IMG/VR virus record: IMGVR_UViG_3300032315_000675
Location: 1 to 64,000 of that record
DNA length: 64,000 nt
Source of the DNA: a virus
Direction: 5' to 3' (one strand)
In this document: one piece after another, positions 32,657 to 39,418 of the stretch
Position numbering within the stretch: position 1 is the first letter of the stretch
Layout: the number at the start of each line of letters is the position of its first letter
Notes under the pieces: model-generated
Seen by the model: the letters and a program-made list of their open reading frames with translations, nothing else
Databases searched by the model: none
What the model was told of the DNA's origin: nothing
Translations under genes and position numbers: made by a program

Positions 32657-32725
32657 ACTAAATAATATCGTAGATGCTTTAATAGGTCTACGATAATAGT
32701 CTTGCTAACACATAGGAGATAAAAC
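32657..32725 (+). promoter_or_regulatory. ROSE-like RNA thermometer leader of the small heat-shock gene
   Basis: After a late-promoter-like ACTAAATA (32657-32664), hairpin 1 pairs TATCGTAGA (32666-32674) with TCTACGATA (32687-32695). Hairpin 2 pairs TCTTGCT (32700-32706) with AGGAGA (32714-32719), with one bulged G, covering the Shine-Dalgarno AGGAG 7 nt before the ATG. UUGCU facing AGGAG is the hallmark of ROSE thermometers before small heat-shock genes. Heating should open the RBS. Confidence 0.65.
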
Positions 32726-33187
32726 ATGACTAATGCACATCTAAGCCTTCGTTCCCTCGACATTCCGTCGATTCATAAATTTGCTGTAGGATTCGACAAC
32801 GTCTTTGACGAACTTCTACGAATCAATGCACAGCAAGCAAACGGATCAAATTATCCCCCATACAACGTAGTAAAGCATGATGACGATCATTTCGCCATTG
32901 AACTTGCTGTGGCTGGGTTTAACATCGGGGACATCTCTATCACAGTAGAGAAGAATCTTCTAACCATCAAGGGTGAGCAAACACAAAGTCTTGATGAACT
33001 AGAGAAGGAAGTCGAATACCTGCATCGCGGTATTTCAGCCCGTAGCTTCTCTCGCACATTCACTTTGGCGGAGCATGTCGAAGTGACAGGGGCAACATCA
33101 GAGAACGGTATTCTCAATATTGAACTTGAGCGTAGGGTTCCTGACGAACAAAAGCCCAAAACAATTGCTATTTCGTACAATAAATAA
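32726..33187 (+). CDS. ibpA: Small heat-shock protein (Hsp20/IbpA type)
   Basis: 153 residues with an alpha-crystallin domain: YNVVKHDDDHFAIELAVAGF, ISITVEKNLLTIKGEQ, YLHRGISARSFSRTFTLAEH and GILNIELERRVP, then a C-terminal PKTIAISYNK tail. The I/V-x-I/V oligomerisation motif is represented by TIAI. IbpA-type holdases keep unfolded proteins soluble. Position between clpX and clpS suggests a coordinated folding/degradation module. The leader carries a thermometer-like fold. Confidence 0.93.
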   Translation: MTNAHLSLRSLDIPSIHKFAVGFDNVFDELLRINAQQANGSNYPPYNVVKHDDDHFAIELAVAGFNIGDISITVEKNLLTIKGEQTQSLDELEKEVEYLHRGISARSFSRTFTLAEHVEVTGATSENGILNIELERRVPDEQKPKTIAISYNK

Positions 33188-33199
33188 TAGAAGTAACAT

Positions 33200-33230
33200 A
33201 GTGCTTGCAGTCATTGTGGCTGCAAGCACT
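33200..33230 (+). terminator. Strong hairpin between ibpA and clpS
   Basis: Perfect 11-bp arms AGTGCTTGCAG and CTGCAAGCACT with a 9-nt loop, followed by TTCTTAAAGG. With no long U-tract it may be a partial terminator or an RNA-processing/stability element setting clpS level. Confidence 0.55.
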
Positions 33231-33249
33231 TCTTAAAGGAATCATATTA

Positions 33250-33558
33250 ATGGCAAATGCAGAACCAAAAGCTAAGATTAGACCCAACGTTGCTCTCAAG
33301 GAGCCGCCCCTATACAAGGTCATCTACATGAATGATGAACACACATCGATGGAATTTGTGATTGAAAGTCTATGTGAATATTTCAACTACAATCCGGACA
33401 CTGCTACGCAGATTACAGTAGATGTTCACGAAAAGGGTAGTGCAGTTGTTGCAGTTTTGCCTTATGAAATTGCAGAACAAAAGGGTATCGAAGTGACACT
33501 TGATGCACGTGCCCAAGGATTTCCGCTTCAGGTCAAAGTCGAAGCAGAATCAGACTGA
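33250..33558 (+). CDS. clpS: ClpS, N-degron adaptor
   Basis: 102 residues, complete ClpS core: PPLYKVIYMNDEHTSMEFVI holds the N-degron pocket Asn-Asp, TQITVDVHEKGSAVVAV holds the second-pocket His, and LDARAQGFPLQVKVE closes the fold. A roughly 15-residue flexible N-terminus is kept. ClpS hands N-degron substrates to ClpA. No ClpA is visible in this window, so it may redirect host ClpAP or act with the phage ClpX. The ATG at 33250 with AAAGGA is chosen over an upstream start inside the hairpin. Confidence 0.9.
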   Translation: MANAEPKAKIRPNVALKEPPLYKVIYMNDEHTSMEFVIESLCEYFNYNPDTATQITVDVHEKGSAVVAVLPYEIAEQKGIEVTLDARAQGFPLQVKVEAESD

Positions 33559-34251
33559 CAATGTTATTCTCTTGGCCCAATAAGGTTGCTTATAGGGGCG
33601 AGGGTTATTGACATAATTTACGTTACCTAAACAAGTGTCAACCATCTTATCATAGGTTCCAAATACCCAATGCGTTACTTTGCGTTCAGTATCAATTTTT
33701 AAAGCAACGTGCAAGGGTATTTGGGCCGCTGTTACTTCAGGAGTTTCTTTGAAATACAAGTCTGGGTGAGGTACTGCATTAGTTACAACAATGACTTTCG
33801 TGATATCCAAATGTCTTTGAAGTTTTTCAATAGATTTATATAGATATGTTGTATCTTCTTCTCTCGACGCTGCTTCCATTAAGTTTTCTAATGTTAGGTT
33901 GTCGGTATCAACGTTAGACCATCCGTTAGCACCAATGATGGCAATTCCGTCAATCATCACTACATGGTGATGTAGTATGCAAACATTAGGAATAGGAAGA
34001 GTTAAATTCATCAACTCTTCTGTCCTAGACTGAATGTCAGTGGCAGTCTCATACTCTAATGTACCCGGAACGAAAAACACACCCTGATAACAAGTACCAA
34101 GATGTGCTAACGTTTGAAGTATAGTTCGCAAGTCAGAACTAATGTTGCCCGACACAATACAGTACAAACTAGACGCCTTGTTTTCCCAATTGAAGCTGTC
34201 TTCGGGTGATAAGTTTAGATCACCGAGGACATCAAAGCCGATATCTTGCAT
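33550..34251 (-). CDS. Degenerate metallophosphoesterase paralogue (pseudoenzyme)
   Basis: 233 residues laid out like calcineurin-type phosphoesterases, but with every metal motif altered relative to the intact enzyme at 43941: DLNLS for DLHLE, VSGNI for LSGDI, VPGTLEYE for IAGNHEFY, VTNAVPHP for VGHHAPTS, FGTYDK for HGHMHD, and NNPRPYK for CNPRGYK. The fold seems kept while catalysis should be lost. It is transcribed on the minus strand with a small membrane protein and overlaps the 3' end of clpS. Confidence 0.7.
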   Translation of the reverse strand: MQDIGFDVLGDLNLSPEDSFNWENKASSLYCIVSGNISSDLRTILQTLAHLGTCYQGVFFVPGTLEYETATDIQSRTEELMNLTLPIPNVCILHHHVVMIDGIAIIGANGWSNVDTDNLTLENLMEAASREEDTTYLYKSIEKLQRHLDITKVIVVTNAVPHPDLYFKETPEVTAAQIPLHVALKIDTERKVTHWVFGTYDKMVDTCLGNVNYVNNPRPYKQPYWAKRITLSV

Positions 34252-34262
34252 CTTTAGTTAGA

Positions 34263-34529
34263 TTACTTTGCAATCTTAATCTTAGGCTTCTTGATCGGTT
34301 TTTTAACAGCTTCTTCCGCTTCATGAATTTCCTCTGACGGAGAATCCATCTGAGGAACGTCCGTGATCTCAACTTCCTCGATCTCAGGCTCCGGTGGCCA
34401 GACTTCTGGTAAAACTTCTTTATCGATGACGGGTTCTGATTCTTCATTGCGTCTGTCAGTATACTTCTTATATGCGTGATAACCGACAAAAAGTGCTAAT
34501 GCGGCTAAGAGAGCTAGTGCGATTTCCAT
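34263..34529 (-). CDS. Single-span membrane protein with acidic linker and basic tail
   Basis: 88 residues: N-terminal segment IALALLAALALFVGYHAYKK, an acidic Pro/Glu-rich stretch (VLPEVWPPEPEIEEVEITDV) and a Lys-rich C-terminus (KKPIKKPKIKIAK). The layout recalls small i-spanin or anchoring proteins, but no spanin partner is visible. AGGAG RBS and a perfect late promoter stand upstream on the minus strand. Confidence 0.6.
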   Translation of the reverse strand: MEIALALLAALALFVGYHAYKKYTDRRNEESEPVIDKEVLPEVWPPEPEIEEVEITDVPQMDSPSEEIHEAEEAVKKPIKKPKIKIAK

Positions 34530-34562
34530 ATGATTCTCCTATTAAGTATGGTATCCATACTG

Positions 34563-34570
34563 TATTTATA
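34563..34570 (-). promoter_or_regulatory. Late promoter TATAAATA (minus strand)
   Basis: Plus-strand TATTTATA is TATAAATA on the minus strand, about 33 nt before the ATG at 34529. It drives the small membrane protein and the degenerate phosphoesterase. Confidence 0.65.
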
Positions 34571-34591
34571 TACGACTACATAACCCGAAAG

Positions 34592-34599
34592 AATAAATA
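34592..34599 (+). promoter_or_regulatory. Late promoter AATAAATA
   Basis: Ends 4 nt before the ATG of a 13-codon leader at 34604. Divergent from the minus-strand late promoter at 34563-34570. Confidence 0.5.
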
Positions 34600-34603
34600 A
34601 TTA

Positions 34604-34645
34604 ATGCATGACCTTGTAGACAGATTGGAACTTATCAACGAATGA
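34604..34645 (+). CDS. 13-residue leader peptide ending in a prohead-protease-type site
   Basis: ATG CAT ... GAA TGA encodes MHDLVDRLELINE and overlaps the next ATG by ATGA. The L-E-L-I-N-E end resembles the capsid-targeting peptides in this genome. It could couple translation, or be the true N-terminus of the next gene separated by a frameshift (programmed or mutational). Confidence 0.4.
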   Translation: MHDLVDRLELINE

Positions 34646-35970
34646 GTACAGGACTGGCTGGCAGAGGAACGGGTGACGTTTTTCGCAATAGCGACGGTGA
34701 CGAGATCACTTTCGACAACATCATTTTTGTCCCCGGACAGGGAGGAAAATTAGAGTATAAGGAGCTAAACGACGCTCTAATTTCCGTTGACAGTGCCGTG
34801 CAATGGTTGAACACCCGCACCGGTCGTACGGGAGGGTATGCTATTGCTACCTTTAATGGTCCTGCTGGTCCTTTATATTTTGGTAGATATTTAGAAAATG
34901 TCAAGGCTAACTTCGTATCTAACTTTGTTCCTAATCATGTAGCAGGGTATAAACTTGCAACTAAGACGGCACTGAAAGCCCAAGCCGGGCTGACCCCTCA
35001 GGAACTTCTGACAGAAAAGACAGACCTAACGGTAAATAATATTGTTACTCAGCTTTCAATAAGCTTAGGTACCGACAGCCCGCTGTATGCAGTTGCACAT
35101 AGGCTGGCTGAAGGTGATCCGCTACCAATGACCTTTTCGGCTCCTGCCGGGACTAGCTTCTCTGCATTTAGAGATTACTTTTGTGAAATCTTGCAACCTA
35201 TCGCCCTCCAAAGAGGTCAATGTACAGGTAATGCAGATGAAGCTGCTAAAATCTTTTTGGGCGGTAGCTTTGACGATACTCTAATCTCATTTGATTTCAG
35301 CAAGACTGCTGGATTGAGTGATAGTACGATGTCTAAAGAAGACGGCAAATATATAAAGGTTAGTAGCAAAGGCGGCACCGGTGCAACTGCTAGTACAAAG
35401 AATCTCATCACTAGCCTTGATGAACTAGCTCACACTCCTGACGGTAAAAAGTTGTTAGCTGAACATTCCGAAGTTGTAGAAATGTTGCGTGAGATAGCTG
35501 CATCAGGACAAGTAGGTGCTCCTCTTGGTTTAGGAGTTAAGTTTGGTATCATCGATGAAGAAGATGCTGTACAGATTCGTGACTTAAAGGACATCCCGCC
35601 GACCAAAGAAGATAAGATCGATGATCTTGGGTTAAGCGATAATCTTATAAGGTTAGCTAAATCTAGAAAGCCGGATAACCCAGAAAGAATCAGTTTATAC
35701 TTCCATCTAATCGCTGCAATAGCACACAAAGTTGCAAAGGAAGTAAACGAGACTACTGGATTCAGCAAGGCAGCCGCAGACATCCTAAACAACGGTGCGT
35801 TGATACAGGTTTATACTGAGGCCAAGGAAGACAAGGAAAATTGGATACTAGATAAGTTCAACGCAGTTTATCCCGGCAATAGCATCAAGGGTGTCTATCT
35901 ATCGGCTTCTAAGACGTACTACAGCACCGGCATCAAGGGTAACTTCACGTTCAAGATTGATCGAGGTTAG
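34642..35970 (+). CDS. Large conserved phage protein, unknown (possible nuclease-like core)
   Basis: 442 residues beginning MSTGLAGRGTGDVFRNSDGD. Notable stretches are LNTRTGRTGGYAIATF, the central DGKYIKVSSKGGTGATAS, and a helical C-terminal half. The D...(x)K-V-S-S-K-G-G pattern may be a nucleic-acid or phosphate-binding core; I cannot assign it. Homologues I recall are unannotated proteins of large myoviruses. It lies between the small membrane gene and clpP with a late promoter, so a virion role is possible. Confidence 0.5.
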   Translation: MSTGLAGRGTGDVFRNSDGDEITFDNIIFVPGQGGKLEYKELNDALISVDSAVQWLNTRTGRTGGYAIATFNGPAGPLYFGRYLENVKANFVSNFVPNHVAGYKLATKTALKAQAGLTPQELLTEKTDLTVNNIVTQLSISLGTDSPLYAVAHRLAEGDPLPMTFSAPAGTSFSAFRDYFCEILQPIALQRGQCTGNADEAAKIFLGGSFDDTLISFDFSKTAGLSDSTMSKEDGKYIKVSSKGGTGATASTKNLITSLDELAHTPDGKKLLAEHSEVVEMLREIAASGQVGAPLGLGVKFGIIDEEDAVQIRDLKDIPPTKEDKIDDLGLSDNLIRLAKSRKPDNPERISLYFHLIAAIAHKVAKEVNETTGFSKAAADILNNGALIQVYTEAKEDKENWILDKFNAVYPGNSIKGVYLSASKTYYSTGIKGNFTFKIDRG

Positions 35971-36077
35971 GGGTACTCAATGATAAGGCGTTCATTGCGA
36001 AAGTAATAGGTATCCAAACTCTTTGCTTTTAGCACCAAAGTAGTCTATCATTATTAAATCATTAAGAAGGATATTAC

Positions 36078-36671
36078 ATGAGCCTAGTCCCAATCGTACT
36101 CGAACAAACCAGCCGCGGCGAACGCAGCTACGACATTTATTCACGTTTGCTCAGGGAGCGTGTCATTTTGCTTGAGGGCGAAGTGCATGATCAGATGGCT
36201 AACTTGATTGTTGCACAGCTTCTTTATCTTGAATCAGAAGATTCAGATAAGGATATTTCTCTCTACATCAATAGCCCTGGCGGTAGCGTCACTGCTGGTA
36301 TGGCGATCTATGACACCATGATGTTTATCAAGCCGGAAATCACTACGATTGTGATGGGGCAGGCTTGTTCGATGGGTTCGCTTCTTGCACAAGCAGGTGC
36401 GCCCGGTAAGCGAATGATGCTTCCACACGCTCGACATATGATTCACCAGCCCTCGGGAGGCGCACGTGGTCAGGCTACTGATATGGAAATTCAAGTTCGT
36501 GAAATTCTTGCTGCGAAGAAGTCGTTGACCGAAATCTATGTCAAGCACAATAGCGGTGGTAAGACGTATGAGCAACTCGCCGCTGATATGGAACGAGACT
36601 ATTTTATGAGTGCAGAAGAAGCACGAATCTATGGTCTGATTGACAAGGTCGTAACCAGCAGGAATCCATGA
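36078..36671 (+). CDS. clpP: ClpP serine protease
   Basis: 197 residues, the bacterial length, with complete catalytic triad: Ser98 in GQACSMGS, His123 in MIHQPSGG and Asp174 in MERDYF. The [18 protein letters not shown] oxyanion and substrate strand is intact. It has a short propeptide-like N-terminus ([20 protein letters not shown]). It should assemble as a 14-mer and accept the phage or host ClpX. AAGGA RBS; about 107 bp of leader with a small CAATGA/TCATTG hairpin. Confidence 0.96.
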   Translation: MSLVPIVLEQTSRGERSYDIYSRLLRERVILLEGEVHDQMANLIVAQLLYLESEDSDKDISLYINSPGGSVTAGMAIYDTMMFIKPEITTIVMGQACSMGSLLAQAGAPGKRMMLPHARHMIHQPSGGARGQATDMEIQVREILAAKKSLTEIYVKHNSGGKTYEQLAADMERDYFMSAEEARIYGLIDKVVTSRNP

Positions 36672-36713
36672 TCAGGGCCCGAGAGCTACATCTCACCGTT
36701 TTGTGCGTTAGCG

Positions 36714-36721
36714 TATAAATA
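36714..36721 (+). promoter_or_regulatory. TATAAATA box downstream of clpP
   Basis: Perfect TATAAATA, but the next gene is more than 100 bp away and has its own sigma70 promoter, so its use is uncertain. Confidence 0.35.
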
Positions 36722-36756
36722 AGAGTGAGCGCAATTCACATTTCGGTGAAAAAAGG

Positions 36757-36785
36757 TTGACTTCGGGTACGCTCTTTGTTAGAGT
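36757..36785 (+). promoter_or_regulatory. Early promoter, variant B of the repeated element
   Basis: TTGACT, 17-bp spacer, TAGAGT, within GGTTGACTTCGGGTAC shared with copies A, C and D, but without the upstream hairpin arm. The transcript starts in GCATCATAAGCTGAGAAACA. Confidence 0.65.
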
Positions 36786-36831
36786 GCATCATAAGCTGAG
36801 AAACACAAAATTCAAGGACATCAGATTTAAA

Positions 36832-37041
36832 ATGCTTTTTCAAAAAGTCTTTACACTTCGGGTCATTTACAAGAGTGGTTATGCCATTGACTTTGAAGTC
36901 ACTGAATATGAGATCGGTCCGTCTAGCGCCAAGTGGGTTTCTGCCAACGACGAGTTTCGTCCGATCCATCTGAACTACGATGAAGTAGCTTCGGTGTGGA
37001 AAGTCGGTCAACGTCTGCGCCTCAAGTTTTTCAAGAAATAA
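36832..37041 (+). CDS. Small early protein, unknown
   Basis: 69 residues: MLFQKVFTLRVIYKSGYAID, then a basic tail (QRLRLKFFKK). The frame extends upstream into the promoter, so ATG 36832 after AAGGA is used. Unknown function. Confidence 0.55.
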   Translation: MLFQKVFTLRVIYKSGYAIDFEVTEYEIGPSSAKWVSANDEFRPIHLNYDEVASVWKVGQRLRLKFFKK

Positions 37042-37052
37042 GGAAATATAAA

Positions 37053-37268
37053 ATGTCAGAAAAGTATGATGAACGTCACGGAGGTCCCTGGGACCGAGGC
37101 TCGGCTGATAGCTACTACGGTCGGGGTAGTAACCCTCATTACTACAAAGGTGGTAGCTATTCCAGCGAAAGGGTTGAGAAGGAGCGGATGACTCCTGAGG
37201 AAATCGAAGCCTATCTTGCAGGATACGCAGGAAACGAAGCCGAAGGTAACTTTAAAAACTGGAATTAA
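37053..37268 (+). CDS. Conserved small phage protein (DERHGGPWDRGSAD type)
   Basis: 71 residues starting MSEKYDERHGGPWDRGSADS, Tyr/Gly-rich, ending EAEGNFKNWN, with MTPEEIEAYLAGY in the middle. This compact family recurs in many T4-like phages without known function. AAGGAAA RBS. A terminator-promoter element begins 2 nt after the stop. Confidence 0.65.
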   Translation: MSEKYDERHGGPWDRGSADSYYGRGSNPHYYKGGSYSSERVEKERMTPEEIEAYLAGYAGNEAEGNFKNWN

Positions 37269-37269
37269 A

Positions 37270-37321
37270 ATCGTACCCGAAGTCGTTTTTGGTTGACTTC
37301 GGGTACCTTTTTGTCTATATT
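37270..37321 (+). promoter_or_regulatory. Fused terminator-promoter element, copy C (perfect stem)
   Basis: GTACCCGAAGTC (37273-37284) and GACTTCGGGTAC (37295-37306) form a perfect 12-bp stem with a 10-nt loop, followed by CTTTTTG. The -35 TTGACT (37293-37298) overlaps the 3' arm, and TATATT (37316-37321) lies 17 bp on. Leader AAATCATAAGCTGAGAAATA. Confidence 0.8.
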
Positions 37322-37351
37322 AAATCATAAGCTGAGAAATAGGAATATATT

Positions 37352-37759
37352 ATGGCTGAACAAGATCAAACAATCATCCTGACCTGTAAAGGATCGGGCA
37401 CCGAACAGTGGACGGCGGTATGTCCTGACTATCCGAAGGACGTTACCTCGGGGCACACTGCTTCGCAGGCCCTTCAGGCTTACAACATCATGCTCTGGCG
37501 GAAGCACTACGATAAGCGGGCGCGCATGGACAAATGCCGTGGCCTGCTACGTGATGAGGTCCGTCGTGCTGCTGGTATCCCTGAATGGGCTTTGCGTTTC
37601 CCGCGTTGGCTTCTCTGGAATAAGAAGGAACGGGATAGTCAGTACGACCGTATGGCCGAGATTGTGAGGCGTATCAGTGCAGCGCCCAATCTCCAGGATG
37701 CCACTTATGAGGAAGTGACCAAGCTCAGTATTGCCGAGTTCAAGGGTTTGGTTAAGTAA
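37352..37759 (+). CDS. Early hypothetical protein
   Basis: 135 residues; the N-terminal part (ILTCKGSGTEQWTAVCPDYP) looks like a small HicB-like or ubiquitin-like sheet, and the remainder is basic and helical (AGIPEWALRFPRWLLWNKKE). More G+C-rich than neighbours. Unknown function; reads from the copy-C promoter. Confidence 0.5.
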   Translation: MAEQDQTIILTCKGSGTEQWTAVCPDYPKDVTSGHTASQALQAYNIMLWRKHYDKRARMDKCRGLLRDEVRRAAGIPEWALRFPRWLLWNKKERDSQYDRMAEIVRRISAAPNLQDATYEEVTKLSIAEFKGLVK

Positions 37760-37765
37760 TAATTG

Positions 37766-37795
37766 ATGTCTGGAAATGCTAAAGTTTCAAAATAA
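37766..37795 (+). pseudogene. 3' remnant of a hexapeptide-repeat gene
   Basis: ATG-TCT-GGA-AAT-GCT-AAA-GTT-TCA-AAA-TAA reads MSGNAKVSK, matching the last residues (DAKVSK) of the protein at 24541, and the DNA CAAAATAAC after it is shared with 25367-25375. It is probably a vestige left by recombination. Confidence 0.5.
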
Positions 37796-37798
37796 CTG

Positions 37799-37828
37799 TT
37801 GCTTTTTCCTGTAAAGCGTATGTAATAG
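37799..37828 (+). promoter_or_regulatory. Early promoter with TTGCTT -35
   Basis: TTGCTT, 18-bp spacer, TAATAG, then GTATAAGCTGAGAAACAGAG, the conserved early leader. A close relative is at 39359. Confidence 0.5.
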
Positions 37829-37857
37829 AGTATAAGCTGAGAAACAGAGATTTGATA

Positions 37858-37899
37858 ATGTTTGAAGTAACTACCGAGAAGCTCGGAGAATCACAATGA
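37858..37899 (+). pseudogene. Truncated 13-codon early ORF at the edge of the GC-rich island
   Basis: Encodes MFEVTTEKLGESQ and stops where the G+C-rich sequence begins, overlapping the ATG at 37896. It reads as the 5' end of an early gene whose remainder was replaced by the island. It may now serve as a coupling leader. Confidence 0.45.
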
Positions 37900-38678
37900 C
37901 CCCGTTTATGCCGACAGTCACCCTGTCCCCGGATGCCCTTGTGCGTATCGAGGGTGGCGAGGTTATAACATGGGCCGAGTGCGAACGCCGTTTACTTGCC
38001 GCCCGCACCCCTGACAAAGCCGGCAAAAGACGCCTAAAACTATACCCCTCTGATCCAAAAGGACCGCCCATGTTAAGAAAGCAAATGACCGCCCATGCAC
38101 CAGAGGGTGAGCCGCTGTTTGTTAGCGTGACTTGCGGAGGCGAACTCTGCTGGTGCGGAAAGCCTGCGGTCCGAAAGGTTGGGGAGGAGTTTGCGTATGA
38201 CGAGCCGAACCCTGAACGACACAACCTCACTCGGTATATCTGCGCCTATCACTTCGCTGAACTCATGGGGCCTGCAGGTGCGCGATCTGTCGGCATTGCC
38301 CCTGCCCCAGAGGGGGAGGCGTGGCGGACTGTTCCGGTAGAGCCGACCGAAGCGATGTTGGACGCGATGTTCACCGCGTATGTCGGCAGCGAAGGCAGTT
38401 ACCGAGCCGCCTACTGTGCAATGCTCGCAGCATCCCCTGTCGTTCCGGTAGAGGTGAGCAGGGAGATTGATTTCCCCACAGTTGACGAGCCGATGGCAGA
38501 CGGCTTTTTGTATCGAACCACAGTTACCGGCGAGCGCCACATCGTTCATGCCGATACTGGGTTTGTCCTAGTCAAGTTACCCTACGACTATCGTTTTACC
38601 GACAACGCGACGCAGCGTAGTAACGCCGACGCCATCCTCGCAGCCCTTCGCCCTACCGATACAGGGAGGGAAGGGTGA
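37896..38678 (+). CDS. G+C-rich island protein, unknown, mosaic
   Basis: 260 residues, rich in Pro/Ala/Arg. VPVEPTEAMLDAMFTAYV followed by YRAAYCAMLAASP is a module common in alphaproteobacterial phages. CGGELCWCGKPAV and YICAYHFAEL give a Cys/His pattern. It ends ILAALRPTDTGREG, which is repeated at the end of the protein at 39886. The base composition is strikingly richer in G+C than the rest of the window, indicating transfer from another phage type. Confidence 0.6.
   Translation: MTPFMPTVTLSPDALVRIEGGEVITWAECERRLLAARTPDKAGKRRLKLYPSDPKGPPMLRKQMTAHAPEGEPLFVSVTCGGELCWCGKPAVRKVGEEFAYDEPNPERHNLTRYICAYHFAELMGPAGARSVGIAPAPEGEAWRTVPVEPTEAMLDAMFTAYVGSEGSYRAAYCAMLAASPVVPVEVSREIDFPTVDEPMADGFLYRTTVTGERHIVHADTGFVLVKLPYDYRFTDNATQRSNADAILAALRPTDTGREG
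38627..38671 (+). repeat. Perfect 45-bp direct repeat, copy 1
   Basis: Identical to 40341-40385. It encodes the shared C-terminal DAILAALRPTDTGR in two otherwise different genes. The core CCCTACCGATACAGGG recurs near 41213. Confidence 0.9.
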
Positions 38679-38899
38679 TGGTTCGGCAGAGTTTTCGTTG
38701 TGATTTGTTCGGACACAAAATGCCGGAACAAGGGTGGTGGGGAGACGGGCTTTATGGCCGGGTCGTTCCCGGCGGCACTGACGGTATCGGTCGATCACAT
38801 TTTGACGTTGTTCTCACCTGCCCGCGATGCGGCGCAGATTGGACCACCGCCCGCTTCCACGGTCATCAAGTAGAAAAATACATGGAGCGTCCCCAATGA
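38675..38899 (+). CDS. Small zinc-ribbon protein, unknown
   Basis: 74 residues: FRCDLFGHKM near the start and LTCPRCGADW later give a C...H/C-x2-C metal site, flanked by Gly-rich sequence. Typical of alphaproteobacterial phage islands. It overlaps the 45-bp repeat and the next ATG (ATGA). Confidence 0.55.
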   Translation: MMVRQSFRCDLFGHKMPEQGWWGDGLYGRVVPGGTDGIGRSHFDVVLTCPRCGADWTTARFHGHQVEKYMERPQ

Positions 38900-39168
38900 C
38901 CACCCCTGACATAGCCGATCTGTTGCACGAGCCTTACCCGCACCCCGCAGTGCCGGTTTACGATCGGACCCGCGATGAGTTTGCAATGACTGCACTGACG
39001 GGGCTTCTATCGGGTCGCGCGTTCTGGTACACCGACGCCTCTAACTATGCAAAAGCTGCCTACATCATTGCCGACGCCATGCTAGCAGAGAGAAACATCA
39101 TGACCCCCGACGAACTCCCCGCTGACGCAAAGCCCGAGCCGCCCTTAAAGGAGAAGACTAATGAATGA
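38896..39168 (+). CDS. GC-rich island protein, unknown
   Basis: 90 residues: MTTPDIADLLHEPYPHPAVP, then LTGLLSGRAFWYTDASNYAK. It ends TPDELPADAKPEPPLKEKTN, built from two direct-repeat linkers (39104-39125 and 39133-39158) that reappear in neighbouring genes. It shares its start with the protein at 40449. Function unknown. Confidence 0.55.
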   Translation: MTTPDIADLLHEPYPHPAVPVYDRTRDEFAMTALTGLLSGRAFWYTDASNYAKAAYIIADAMLAERNIMTPDELPADAKPEPPLKEKTNE

Positions 39169-39355
39169 GATCGATGCAATCCGTCACGTCCGTAAACAGT
39201 CAGAGACTCAGTTTGAGCCCGTCATGCGTAATCTTATTACAGCTATCGGGCAAGCGGAGCGCTTAGGTACGCTAACGCAAGAGCAATTCGATCAACTACA
39301 TCAGGCAGCTGATCGACTCCTTACTGCTGCACAGACATCAAAATTGCTAAAATAA
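39161..39355 (+). CDS. Small helical early protein, unknown
   Basis: 64 residues, a helical hairpin pattern (AIRHVRKQSETQFEPVMRNL and LTQEQFDQLHQAADRLLTAA). AAAGGAGAAG RBS comes from the repeated linker. Composition returns to the phage average. Confidence 0.5.
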   Translation: MNEIDAIRHVRKQSETQFEPVMRNLITAIGQAERLGTLTQEQFDQLHQAADRLLTAAQTSKLLK

Positions 39356-39358
39356 AGG

Positions 39359-39387
39359 TTGCTTTATTCTTATAAAGTGTATACATT
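39359..39387 (+). promoter_or_regulatory. Early promoter with TTGCTT -35
   Basis: TTGCTT, 17-bp spacer, TACATT; leader AATTATAAGCTGAGACACAG matches the other early leaders. It reads into the chimeric gene at 39419. Confidence 0.6.
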
Positions 39388-39418
39388 AAATTATAAGCTG
39401 AGACACAGAGAGATACAC

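Noticed and set aside
36757-36831. Upstream TTG start for the 36832 gene
   Set aside because: That TTG is the promoter -35 hexamer, so it is not in the transcript.
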